Of a stretch of 36,461 nucleotides of DNA, positions 16,724 through 27,001 are shown piece by piece. Under the pieces are notes generated by a model. The model was not told the DNA's origin, ran no database searches, and saw nothing but the letters and a program-made list of their open reading frames with translations. Each line of letters opens with the position of its first letter. The first letter of the stretch is position 1. The stretch comes from Curvibacter soli. Its GTDB lineage: Bacteria > Pseudomonadota > Gammaproteobacteria > Burkholderiales > Burkholderiaceae_C. Both the position numbers and the translations under genes were made by a program. The DNA lies in assembly GCF_029211125.1 (NCBI RefSeq), contig NZ_JARGEN010000010.1, forward strand, positions 1 through 36,461, given 5' to 3'.

Positions 16724-17866
16724 ATGAGCAAGGTTGAGATGGTGGGGGAAGTCGATTCGGCGCGCCCGCTGCTGCGCGCCCGCTGGTTCGATGGGCAGAG
16801 CAGCCGCCCCGTGCCCGTGCTGCTGCGCCTGCAGCGCGGGCCGCGCGGCCCCGCGCTGCACCTGCACCCGCTGGACGCGCAGGCGGGGCCGGCGCGCGTG
16901 TTCGCGCACCGCGCGGTGGGCTGGCCCGCGCGCTGGGGCGGCGCGGCGGCCCCGGCGCGCATCGCGGTGGACTTGCGCGATGCCGGCACGCTGGAGGTGG
17001 AAGACCCCGCCGCCTGGCAGGCCGCCTGGAGCGCCGCCGGTGGCCGCGCCGGGCTGGCCGAGCGCATGCAGACGCACTGGCGCCTGTTCGCCGCCGTGCT
17101 GGCGCTGGCCATCGCGGGCCTGTGGGTCTTCTACCGCTGGGGCACGCCCTGGGCTGCGGCGCAGCTCACGCGGCATGTGCCGCTGGCGTGGGAGCAAAGC
17201 ATGGCCGCGCGCGCCCTCGACAGCATGGACGGCGGCGGCTACCTGCGGCCCAGCACCCTGCCCGCCGGGCGGCAGGCCGAATTGCGCGCGCGCTTCGACG
17301 CGCTGGCCGTGCAGGCCGGCCCCGGGCTGCAGCGCTACCCGGGCTACGCGCCGCAGTTCTCGCTGGCATTCCGCTCGGGCATGGGGCCCAATGCCTTCGC
17401 GCTGCCGGGGGGCAGCATCGTGATGACCGATGCGCTGGTGCGCGCCGCCGAGCGCGAAGGGTTGCCCGACGATGCGCTCGCCGGCGTGCTGGCGCACGAG
17501 ATGGGCCATGTGGTGCACCGGCACACCACGCGCATGGTGGTCGAGCAGGGCGTGCTCAACGTGGGCCTGGGGCTGGCGCTGGGCGACGTGTCCAGCGTGC
17601 TGTCCACGGGCGGCTCGCTGCTCACGGGCCTGGCGTACCGGCGCAGCCACGAGACCGAGGCCGACTGCTTCGCCCTGGCGCTGATGCGCCGCGCGCAACT
17701 GCCGACCGCGCCCATGGCCGATCTGCTGCTGGCCATCGATGCGCACAGCCGTGCCGGCAGCGGCAGCGGCGGCGACTGGGCGGCGCTGTTCAGCAGCCAC
17801 CCCGGCACCGCGCAGCGCGCCGCCGCCCTGCAGCGTGGCGATGCGCCGGTGTGCGCCGCGCGCTGA
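16724..17866 (+). CDS. M48 family membrane zinc metalloprotease
   Basis: This 380-residue protein has a cytoplasmic N-terminal part of about 115 residues, one membrane segment at about 120-138, and a peptidase domain after it. The zinc site HEMGH is at 258-262 followed by VVHRH, and the third ligand is in SHETEAD (about 309-315), as in the M48 family (BepA/LoiP/Oma1-like). The domain after the membrane segment is probably periplasmic, suggesting a role in envelope protein quality control, which is inference. It follows the DUF898 gene, with a possible operon interrupted by two dispersed repeats. The ATG at 16724 starts MSKVEMVGEV; the upstream open frame from 16592 is translated repeat sequence and is rejected. 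Confidence 0.9.
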   Translation: MSKVEMVGEVDSARPLLRARWFDGQSSRPVPVLLRLQRGPRGPALHLHPLDAQAGPARVFAHRAVGWPARWGGAAAPARIAVDLRDAGTLEVEDPAAWQAAWSAAGGRAGLAERMQTHWRLFAAVLALAIAGLWVFYRWGTPWAAAQLTRHVPLAWEQSMAARALDSMDGGGYLRPSTLPAGRQAELRARFDALAVQAGPGLQRYPGYAPQFSLAFRSGMGPNAFALPGGSIVMTDALVRAAEREGLPDDALAGVLAHEMGHVVHRHTTRMVVEQGVLNVGLGLALGDVSSVLSTGGSLLTGLAYRRSHETEADCFALALMRRAQLPTAPMADLLLAIDAHSRAGSGSGGDWAALFSSHPGTAQRAAALQRGDAPVCAAR

Positions 17867-18001
17867 CCGGCGGGATGCTGCAGTGCAGCACACATGGAAA
17901 CATCTATTACCGCAGGTCGCATCCAACAGGGCCGGGCGGGCGCTCTTTTTGCGTCAGAGTCGGCCTGGAGCGTGCAACGGTTTGCACGGGGGAGTTGTGA
18001 C

Positions 18002-19555
<1,554 letters not shown>

Positions 19556-19601
19556 GCACGGCGGACGGGCGCGGGGAGCCGCCCGCCGTCCGAAAAAAAG
19601 T

Positions 19602-20050
19602 GTGAAGCCTGCCGATAAGCCGGATTCTGTGCGCCGGGGCTTTCTTGCGTCCACCCCGGCGTGACCGCCATTACTCTGGGCCGCCTGTCGCCAGACGGCT
19701 CGATGCCACCTACCCGCCAGCTCAGCGGAACCACCTCACCACTGGCCTACTTGGTGTTGCTGCGCGCAGAGATTGCCCGTTTCACCTTGGGCGCGGAACG
19801 TGCCCAAGGTGGCTGTGGATTTTCCAGGCTTTCGCCTGGAAACCGCCTGGCTTGCGCCATACGGCACCGGCTTTCGCCGGCGATCCACAGAACACCCCGT
19901 GGCCCATCCCGCACCCAAACTCGTCTCTGTTGCTCTGATCCTCACCTCGCGGTGGAGAGCCGTTAGCTCCTGCGCTGTCCTGTGCAGTCCGGACGTTCCT
20001 CCAGTGCGCTCTTTCGAGACTTGCACCAGCGGCGGTCTGGCAGGCTTCAC
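19602..20050 (-). ncRNA. rnpB: RNase P RNA (M1 RNA), type A
   Basis: This is the catalytic RNA of ribonuclease P, which trims 5' leaders of pre-tRNAs. Read on the minus strand, the ends GTGAAGCCTGCC (20050-20039) and GGCAGGCTTCAC (19613-19602) form a perfect 12-bp P1 helix. Conserved regions are present: GGAGGAACGTCCGGACTGC near the 5' side, GAGCAACAGAGACGAGT, the GTGAAACGGGCAATC region with CCAAGTAGGCC, and CAGAATCCGGCTTATCG near the 3' end. At about 449 bases it is longer than the 377-base E. coli RNA. Most of the excess is a branch at 19813-19890 with an eight-bp stem enclosing three GNRA-capped hairpins. A T-tract (minus strand, complement of 19593-19599) follows P1 at once and may end transcription. 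Exact ends are estimated from P1. Confidence 0.96.
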
Positions 20051-20057
20051 GGCGGTG

Positions 20058-20063
20058 ATTATC
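20058..20063 (-). promoter_or_regulatory. Candidate -10 box of rnpB
   Basis: GATAAT on the minus strand lies seven bases before the inferred first base of the RNase P RNA. A convincing -35 box at the right distance was not seen. The next gene upstream on this strand stops at 20077, so rnpB probably has its own promoter here. Confidence 0.45.
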
Positions 20064-20076
20064 GGCCAAGGGCTGG

Positions 20077-20247
20077 CTACACGCGGGAGGTCAGCTCGTA
20101 GATGTTGTAGACGATGATGAACAAGGCTCCGATGACGCCGGCCATCATCAGCGGCATTCCCCAGCGCGACTCGCGCGCCGAGAAGCCGACCAGCAGCAGC
20201 CCGCAACTGATGGTCAGCATGATCATGGTGGTGTGCAGCAGGGTCAT
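20077..20247 (-). CDS. Small two-TM membrane protein, about 56 residues
   Basis: The short protein has two hydrophobic segments, at about residues 7-22 (MIMLTISCGLLLVGFS) and 31-50 (MMAGVIGALFIIVYNIYEL), joined by a basic loop (ARESRWG). Topology suggests an inner-membrane protein; I do not recognise a named family. An in-frame ATG at 20298 would add 17 residues, but no ribosome binding site supports either start well. Methionine 20247 places the first membrane segment close to the N-terminus. It lies just upstream of rnpB on the same strand and about 154 bases downstream of a palindromic dispersed element. Function unknown. Confidence 0.5.
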   Translation of the reverse strand: MTLLHTTMIMLTISCGLLLVGFSARESRWGMPLMMAGVIGALFIIVYNIYELTSRV

Positions 20248-20400
20248 GGCGTGGAAGAGTGTGATGGGGTGGATGGATGTCGTGCATTGTCCTGCCATGC
20301 GAGGCCGAAGCGGCGACCCGCCATGGCGGAGGATTGATGCAAGTCAAGCGCCTTTGTCTTGCCGGCCCTTGCCTCTCCCTGCCGTCCATGCGCGGAGAAA

Positions 20401-20472
20401 GCATACTCCCCTACTGCCACCTTGCTACCGCAAATAGAAAGCCGAAGTCAAAGGCATACTCCCTGGGAGTAT
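20401..20472 (-). repeat. 72-bp palindrome/half-site element, copy A
   Basis: On the plus strand GCATACTCCC (20401-20410) is followed 53 bases later by a second CATACTCCC that is the left arm of the perfect palindrome ATACTCCCTGGGAGTAT (20456-20472). Copy B at 28933-29004 has the same total length, the same 53-base spacing and the same conserved ACCGCA in the middle. It begins about 46 bases 3' of the nodT stop codon, on the strand of nodT. Confidence 0.85.
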
Positions 20473-20517
20473 CGATAAATGGCCTGTGCCGGAGGCCCTG
20501 GCACCATCCGGGCGGGC

Positions 20518-22002
20518 CTACGGGAGCATGGGCGCGTCGGCCCCTTCCCACCCGCCGCCCAGTGCCAGGAACAGCACCACCTGGTCGTCGGACAACTGCG
20601 CCTCGGACGCGGCCAGCGCCGCTTCGCTGGCGGCCAGGCTGCGTTCGGCGTCGAGCGCGTCGAGGTAGCCGGTCTTGCCGCTGCGGTAGAGCGCGCGCGC
20701 CTGGTCGGCCACGGCGGCACTGTCGTCGCGCGCGGCCTGCAGCGCCGCCTGGCGGTCGAGTTCGCGCGCATAGGCATTGAGCGCCGTCTCGGTTTCGCGC
20801 AGCGCGGTGAGCACCGTGCCGTCGAACTTCGCCAGCGCCGCACGCGTGCCGGCCTCGGCCTGCGCGATGCGCGCCTGCGCCGCGCCGGTATTGGGCAGGG
20901 TCCACGAAATCAGCGGCCCCAGGCTCCAACTGAACGTGTCGCTGCGCCCGAAGCCGCTGCCCAGCCCCGCCGACGCGGCCGACAGGCCCAGCGACACCTT
21001 GGGGTACAGGTCGGCCATGGACACGCCGATGCGTGCCGTGGCCGCGGCCAGCCCGCGCTCGGCCTGACGGATGTCCGGGCGTCGCCGCAGCAGCGCGGCG
21101 CCGTCGCCCACGGGCACGGTGCCGGCCACGCGCGGCGGCGCGGCGCAATCGGCCACGTCGGACGGAAAGTCCTGCGGCGGCACGCCCGTGAGCGTGGCCA
21201 GGCGGTACAGCGCGCCCTGGCGCTGCGCTTCGAGCGGCGGCACGGCGGCCTCGAGCTGGCGCAACTGGGCGCGGGCGCGTGCAATGTCGATGGTGCCGGC
21301 GCGGCCTGCGCGCTGCAGGCGCTCGGAGATGTCGAGCGCCTCGGCCTGGAGCCGCACCGACTTCTGTGCCGTGTGCAGCCGCAGGCCCGTGGAGCACACC
21401 TCGGCATAGGCGCGCGCCGTGCCCGCCGCCACGTTCACGCGCACCAGGTCGAGCGCGGCCTGTGCCGCGTCGCTGTCGGCGCCGGCGGCCTCGATGGCGC
21501 GGCGGATCTGGCCGAACAGGTCGACCTGGTATGACAGCGCCGCGCTGGCGCTGTAGTGGAATGTGTTGGGCGGCACGTAGTCCGGCTGCAGCAGCGACAG
21601 GCCCGAGACATGGCCGAACGACGGCCCGCCGCCAACGGTCACGCTGGGCTTCTGCGCGCCCGCCACTTCGTCCTCGATGGCGCGCACGCGCTCCAGGTTG
21701 GCTGCGGCCTGCCGCAGGTCGGTGTTGTGGGTCAGGGCCTGCGCGACCAGCCGGTCCAGGCGCTCGTCGCGGTAGAGCCGCCACCAGTGGGGGGCCGGCG
21801 GCGCGTCGGAGAAGGCGCCGGCGCCCGCCGCCTGCGCGAAAGGCCGCGCCGCGGCAGGCTGGCTGGCCAGCGCCTCGGGCGGCTGGCGGTAGTCGGGGCC
21901 GAGCGGCGCATTGCCGCAGCCGGCCAGCAGCGCGGCGGCGGCCAGCAGCGGCGCCAGGCGCACCAGGCGCACGAGGGGCGTCGTACGGTACATGGCGCTC
22001 AC
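20518..22002 (-). CDS. Outer-membrane efflux lipoprotein, NodT/OprM family
   Basis: This TolC-like outer-membrane channel has 494 residues. A lipoprotein signal with lipobox LLAGCG (cysteine at about residue 29) is followed by the family's PxxYRQPPE-type N-terminus and two repeated outer-membrane efflux domains (NTDLRQAAANLERVRA in the first, RRRPDIRQAERGLAAATARIGV in the second). It would complete a tripartite pump with the HlyD-type adaptor and FUSC transporter encoded immediately upstream. The start is GTG at 22002, overlapping the hlyD stop as GTGA; an ATG three codons later (21993) is a possible alternative. It is the last gene of the efflux operon. The 3' flank carries the palindromic element copy A. 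Confidence 0.93.
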   Translation of the reverse strand: MSAMYRTTPLVRLVRLAPLLAAAALLAGCGNAPLGPDYRQPPEALASQPAAARPFAQAAGAGAFSDAPPAPHWWRLYRDERLDRLVAQALTHNTDLRQAAANLERVRAIEDEVAGAQKPSVTVGGGPSFGHVSGLSLLQPDYVPPNTFHYSASAALSYQVDLFGQIRRAIEAAGADSDAAQAALDLVRVNVAAGTARAYAEVCSTGLRLHTAQKSVRLQAEALDISERLQRAGRAGTIDIARARAQLRQLEAAVPPLEAQRQGALYRLATLTGVPPQDFPSDVADCAAPPRVAGTVPVGDGAALLRRRPDIRQAERGLAAATARIGVSMADLYPKVSLGLSAASAGLGSGFGRSDTFSWSLGPLISWTLPNTGAAQARIAQAEAGTRAALAKFDGTVLTALRETETALNAYARELDRQAALQAARDDSAAVADQARALYRSGKTGYLDALDAERSLAASEAALAASEAQLSDDQVVLFLALGGGWEGADAPMLP

Positions 22003-23036
22003 CCCTTGCCCCCGTCCTGCGGCAGCGGCGCGGGCACGGTGGCCGCGCGCCGTGCGCCGTCTTCCACGATCTGCACCGTGACGGTCTGGCCGGCCACCAG
22101 GCGCGTGCCTTCGGGCAGCGGGTCGAGCTGCACGCGCACGGGAACGCGCTGCGCCAGGCGCACCCAGTTGAAGGTGGGGTTCACGCTGGGCAGCAGGTTG
22201 GCGCTGGTGGAGCGGTCGCGGTCGGCGATGCCGGCCGCCAGGCTGACCACGGTGCCTTTCAACTCGCCGCCGCCCATGGGCGTGATGCGCACCTTGTCGC
22301 CGATGTGGATGCGCGGCAGCTTGGTTTCTTCGAAATAGCCCTCGACGTAGAACGAGCGCGCATCGACCAGCGCCAGCGCCGGGCGGCCGGCCGTGGCGTA
22401 GCTGCCTTCGCGCAGGTCCAGGTTGGTGACCAGGCCGTCGGCCGGCGCGCGCACCTGCGCGCGCACCAGGTTGAGCCGGGCGCTTTCGATGGCCACCTCG
22501 GCCTGCGCCACCGCGGCCTGGACTTGGGCCACACCGGCCTGGGCCTGCGCCACGCCGGCCTGGGCCTGCTCGGCGCGCGTGCGGGTCTGCTCGCGCGCTT
22601 CCTGCGACACCAGCGCGCCCAGGCCGGCGTTGCGGGCGTCTTCGCGCCGGGCCTGGGCCAGCGCCGTCTGCTGCAGCACCACTGCCGCACGGCGCGCCGC
22701 CAGTTCCGCGCGCTGCGCCGCCAGCGCCGCCTCGGCCTGGTGCAGGGCCAGCGTATAGCGGGCGCGGTCCACCTCGAACAGCAGCGCGCCGGCGGCCACC
22801 GCCTGGTTGTCATGGATGGGCACGGCGGTGACCAGGCCCGACACGTCGGGCGCGATCTGGACCACGTTGGCACGCACGCGGCCGTCGCGCGTCCAGGGCG
22901 CAAGCTCGTAGTGGTCCCACAGGCGCAGGCCCGCCCACACGGCGGCGCACAGCATCAGCGTGGTGACGAGAAGGCGCGCGGCGCGCAGCAGCCGCGCACG
23001 GGCGGCATCGGTCAGGGGTTTCATGGGAAGTCTCAT
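21999..23036 (-). CDS. HlyD/AaeA-type periplasmic adaptor of the efflux pump
   Basis: This 345-residue membrane-fusion protein has one N-terminal membrane anchor (about residues 18-36). It also has a biotinyl-lipoyl-like half (VQIAPDVSGLVTAVPIHDNQAV), an alanine/glutamine-rich coiled coil of about 90 residues (AQRAELAARRAAVVLQQTAL and on) and the closing half APADGLVTNLDLREGSYATAG with a beta-barrel domain. It links the inner-membrane FUSC protein to the NodT channel. ATG 23036 overlaps the DUF1656 stop as ATGA; the alternative ATG is 23024, four codons on. The family relative AaeA exports hydroxylated aromatic acids in E. coli; the substrate here is not shown by the sequence. Confidence 0.93.
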   Translation of the reverse strand: MRLPMKPLTDAARARLLRAARLLVTTLMLCAAVWAGLRLWDHYELAPWTRDGRVRANVVQIAPDVSGLVTAVPIHDNQAVAAGALLFEVDRARYTLALHQAEAALAAQRAELAARRAAVVLQQTALAQARREDARNAGLGALVSQEAREQTRTRAEQAQAGVAQAQAGVAQVQAAVAQAEVAIESARLNLVRAQVRAPADGLVTNLDLREGSYATAGRPALALVDARSFYVEGYFEETKLPRIHIGDKVRITPMGGGELKGTVVSLAAGIADRDRSTSANLLPSVNPTFNWVRLAQRVPVRVQLDPLPEGTRLVAGQTVTVQIVEDGARRAATVPAPLPQDGGKG

Positions 23037-23239
23037 TGCAGAAAAGCGGTTGCGCGGCTGAGGGCATAGAGCAGCAGCACGTAGAGCGCGGTGTCGAACA
23101 GCGCCGGGTGCCACACCCAGCGGTAGAAGCCGGCGGCGGCCAGCAGGCGGCGCACCCCCCAGGACAGCGGCCAGGCGGCGAGCGCCAGCAGCATGATCCA
23201 GGGCACATACAAGCCGTAGAAGCTCATTTCGCCGGTCAT
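23033..23239 (-). CDS. DUF1656 small membrane protein (AaeX-like)
   Basis: A 68-residue protein with two hydrophobic segments (about residues 12-25 and 50-62) and the family-typical N-terminus GEMSFYGLYVPWIM and the ending WHPALFDTALYVLLLYAL. DUF1656 proteins accompany FUSC/HlyD pumps (AaeX in E. coli), probably as an inner-membrane partner, with no known activity. The ATG at 23239 overlaps the FUSC stop as ATGA, and its own stop overlaps the adaptor start as ATGA. Short genes like this are easily missed. Confidence 0.9.
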   Translation of the reverse strand: MTGEMSFYGLYVPWIMLLALAAWPLSWGVRRLLAAAGFYRWVWHPALFDTALYVLLLYALSRATAFLQ

Positions 23240-25344
23240 GCGGCCACTCCTTGGGAAACGGTGAGCGCCGCGGGCGCCTCGGGGAACAGGTTGCGCCGCA
23301 GGCCCACCAGCGCGGTGACGGCCGAGCGCCATTCGGGCGATGCGTCGGGCGCGCCCAGAGCGCCCGACAGCGCGGCGTCGATGCGCGCCAACAGCGCTGG
23401 CGGCCGGGCGCCCTCGCCCTGCCCGTCGGCCCGGCCGTGGAAGAACGCGGCGATGTCCGCCAGCACCTGCGCCGCGGCCTCGGCGGGCAGATGGGCGCGC
23501 GTGCGCTGCAGCGTGACGATGTCGGCGCCCATGCGCAGGTCCTGCAGCGCGTCTTGGGCCACCACGCCTTCCAGCGTGCCGCCGGCCTGGGCGATGCGCG
23601 GCGCCAGCAGGCCGATGCGGTCCAGCATGCGCACGGCGTAGGCGCTGCCCGCGGCCTGCAGGCGCGGCGCGCCGGCCATCTCGCCCAGCTCGCGCCAGGT
23701 GGCGCGCTGGATGCGCCGCGCGCTCCAGTCCGCACCTACCGAGCGCACCAGGCGTGTCATGCGCGCTGCGGCCACCACGCCGAGCACTTGCGCGGTCGTG
23801 GAATTGACGAAACTGACGAAGTCGGCCGTGCCGGTGTCGTGCAGCGCCAGCGTGCCGCCCACCCCGAACACCAGCGCCAGGGCCGCCAGGGCGTTGGCCG
23901 GTCGTACCATGTAGCAGCCCAGCACCAGGAAGGTGGGCGCACACACCAGCACCAGCATGCCGAAGTCCTGCACGTTCGGCATCAGCAGCAGCACATAGAC
24001 GGCGGAGATGGGAACGGACCACAGCGTGAACTTGAGAAAGCCATGTATCGCCGGCACCGGGTCGTCCATGGTGGCGAAAAGACAGCAGAACACTGCGGCC
24101 ATCATCGTGGCCACCGAGCCCATGGACCAGCCGGTGAGGATCCAGAAGCCGCCGCAAAAGCACACCACCAGCACCGCTGCCAGGGCAGAGAGCAAAGCCA
24201 TGCCGTGGTCGCGGTGCATTTCCCGGTCGCCCAGCGCTGCCATGCGCCGCAGCGGCACGGCCTGGCCCTGCAGGCCGGCGTCCACGGCGCGGCGCAGGCG
24301 GGCGCAGGCGCGCCAGCCCTCCACCAGCTCTTCGAGCCGGCCCGCCAGCCCCACGCGCAGGGCGTGGCGCCAGTCGATGGCGCCAGTGGAGCTGCCCAGC
24401 GCGCGGATGGCGGCGCGCAGGGCCTCGAAGGCGTTGTCGGCGTCGGCATCGGCCGCTGGGTCGTCGCCTGCCGCCGCCACGGCCTGGCGCTCCAGCCAGT
24501 GATGGATGTCGGCCAGCGCGGCGACGACATCCTCCGGCAGGCCGCCTTCGGCCTGCTCGATGGCGCGCAGGCGGTCTTCTGCCGCCGACAGCGTGGGCGT
24601 GAGCGCCGCCACGCGGTCCTGCATGGCGCGGACGGCGCCCGCCGTCCAGCGCAGGTTCGTGGTGTCGAACGGAATATGGGTGGACAGCAGGCGCAGCTGC
24701 GTCAGGTCCGCCGCCAGGCGCCGCCGGTCGGCGGCCAGCGTGCGCGGGTCGGCCTCCTGACCGCTGCCGCCGGGCTGCACCAGGTCGGTCAGCCAGCGGC
24801 GCGCGTCGGCCAGCGTGCGGTCCAGCAGCCCGAGCACGCTGGGCGCCAGCCCCTGGGGCAGGACCAGGCTGTGCACGAGCGTGGCGCAGAGGATACCCAG
24901 GCCGATCTCCTCCACGCGCGCCACGGCGGTGTCGAACACCTGGGTCGGCGTCTCCACCGTGGGAAAGCCGATCAAGGCCGCCGTGTAGCCGGCCAGCATG
25001 AAAACGTAGGAGCGTGGCGTGCGATCGAGCAGCGAGACGTACAGACACCCGCCCACCCACAGCGCCAGCGCCAGCGTGAGCAGCTCGGGCGCGTTGGACA
25101 GCATGGGCACCAGCAGCACCGTGGCCGTGCTGCCGATGAGCGTGCCGACGAAGCGAAACAGCGCCTTGGAGCGCACCGCACCCGCCAGCGGGTGCGCCAC
25201 CACATAGGCCGTCAACAGTGCCCAGAACGGGCGCGGCAGGCCGGCGCGGCTGGCCAGGTACATGGCCAGCATCGCCCCGGCGAAGCTTTTGAGCGAAAAA
25301 ACGATTTCCGCGCGCGTGAAGCGCGGCAGGGCGGGCAGCTTCAT
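23236..25344 (-). CDS. FUSC-family inner-membrane efflux transporter (AaeB-like)
   Basis: This 702-residue inner-membrane protein has the FUSC/AaeB layout: an N-terminal block of about five to six membrane segments (starting FSLKSFAGAMLAMYLASRAGLPRPFWALLTAYV), a long cytoplasmic region of about 250 residues rich in arginine and alanine, and a second membrane block (GMALLSALAAVLVVCFCGGFW onward). The relative AaeB with AaeA exports p-hydroxybenzoate. The gene starts ATG 25344, overlapping the marR stop (ATGA), and ends overlapping the DUF1656 start, so the operon is tightly coupled. The substrate is inferred to be an aromatic acid or similar drug-like compound. Confidence 0.93.
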   Translation of the reverse strand: MKLPALPRFTRAEIVFSLKSFAGAMLAMYLASRAGLPRPFWALLTAYVVAHPLAGAVRSKALFRFVGTLIGSTATVLLVPMLSNAPELLTLALALWVGGCLYVSLLDRTPRSYVFMLAGYTAALIGFPTVETPTQVFDTAVARVEEIGLGILCATLVHSLVLPQGLAPSVLGLLDRTLADARRWLTDLVQPGGSGQEADPRTLAADRRRLAADLTQLRLLSTHIPFDTTNLRWTAGAVRAMQDRVAALTPTLSAAEDRLRAIEQAEGGLPEDVVAALADIHHWLERQAVAAAGDDPAADADADNAFEALRAAIRALGSSTGAIDWRHALRVGLAGRLEELVEGWRACARLRRAVDAGLQGQAVPLRRMAALGDREMHRDHGMALLSALAAVLVVCFCGGFWILTGWSMGSVATMMAAVFCCLFATMDDPVPAIHGFLKFTLWSVPISAVYVLLLMPNVQDFGMLVLVCAPTFLVLGCYMVRPANALAALALVFGVGGTLALHDTGTADFVSFVNSTTAQVLGVVAAARMTRLVRSVGADWSARRIQRATWRELGEMAGAPRLQAAGSAYAVRMLDRIGLLAPRIAQAGGTLEGVVAQDALQDLRMGADIVTLQRTRAHLPAEAAAQVLADIAAFFHGRADGQGEGARPPALLARIDAALSGALGAPDASPEWRSAVTALVGLRRNLFPEAPAALTVSQGVAA

Positions 25345-25856
25345 GGCGGGCCGGGTTCCGCCGGCGCCAGGGGCACCGTGGGCAGGGTGGGCATGGTGCA
25401 GCCCAGGCTGCGTTCCAGCACGCCGAACACGCGCAGACAGGCGGCCACGTCGTCGTCGGACGCGCCGTCGTAGAGCGCCGCCCGCAGCGCGTGGAGCACG
25501 GTCTCGATCTGCGCGTGCGTGGCCGTCCCCAGGGGTGTCAGATGCAGGGTCTTGGCGCGGCGGTCCACGGCGTCCTCGTGGCGCTGGACCAGGCCGGCCT
25601 CCACGAGCTGGTCGAGCGAGCGCACCAGCGAAGACCCCTCGATGCCCAGCAGACCCGCCAGTACGCCCTGGCGCAGCCCGCTGCCCTGGCGGCCGATCAT
25701 CACCAGCGGCCAGGCCAGCGCCTGCGACAGCCCCAGGTGCGCCACCGCCTTGTTGGCGGCGGCGTGGTAGCTGCGCTGCAGCACCGGCAGGGCGATGCTC
25801 ACGGCCATCAGCGCGGTTTCGCGGCTCCTGCCGGGCGGGGTGGATGGACCAGACAT
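25341..25856 (-). CDS. MarR-family transcriptional regulator of the efflux operon
   Basis: This 171-residue protein has the winged-helix core of the MarR family: helices around LQRSYHAAANKAVAHLGLSQALAWPLVMIG, the recognition region LAGLLGIEGSSLVRSLDQLVEAGLVQRHED and the wing VDRRAKTLHLTPLG. It is the first gene of the efflux operon, so autorepression and release by the pump's substrate are likely; this is family-based inference. An inverted repeat that could be its operator lies at 25869-25886, 13 bases upstream. Its stop overlaps the FUSC start (ATGA). E. coli uses a LysR-type regulator (AaeR) for the comparable pump, so the control differs. Confidence 0.93.
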   Translation of the reverse strand: MSGPSTPPGRSRETALMAVSIALPVLQRSYHAAANKAVAHLGLSQALAWPLVMIGRQGSGLRQGVLAGLLGIEGSSLVRSLDQLVEAGLVQRHEDAVDRRAKTLHLTPLGTATHAQIETVLHALRAALYDGASDDDVAACLRVFGVLERSLGCTMPTLPTVPLAPAEPGPP

Positions 25857-25868
25857 CGTTATCAGTCA

Positions 25869-25886
25869 AATAGTTGGCTTGCTATT
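25869..25886 (-). promoter_or_regulatory. Candidate MarR operator between marR and cysK
   Basis: AATAG-N8-CTATT is an 18-base inverted repeat in an AT-rich stretch of the divergent marR/cysK gap, 13 bases upstream of the marR start codon. Size and position fit MarR-family operators, but the arms are short and I have no binding evidence. Confidence 0.4.
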
Positions 25887-26030
25887 GATTTTAGCCGGAT
25901 GTGGATTTCCGGCATGCGCTCGCCTGGCCGCGCCGCATCGGTACACGCCCGGGATACGGAGATCCGGCCCATGGTGGGATGATCCTTACCCTTACCATTT
26001 CCCTTTCCCTTCCATTGCCAAAGGAATGCC

Positions 26031-26948
<918 letters not shown>

Positions 26949-27001
26949 CTATCATTGGGGCACCGCACCTGATCCGCCCGATGAACACGGGCCATCGCCC
27001 C

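Noticed and set aside
19566-19599. Hairpin after the cellulase gene followed by A-run
   Set aside because: On the plus strand the run is A, not T, so it is not an intrinsic terminator for the cellulase; the T-tract belongs to the 3' end of rnpB.
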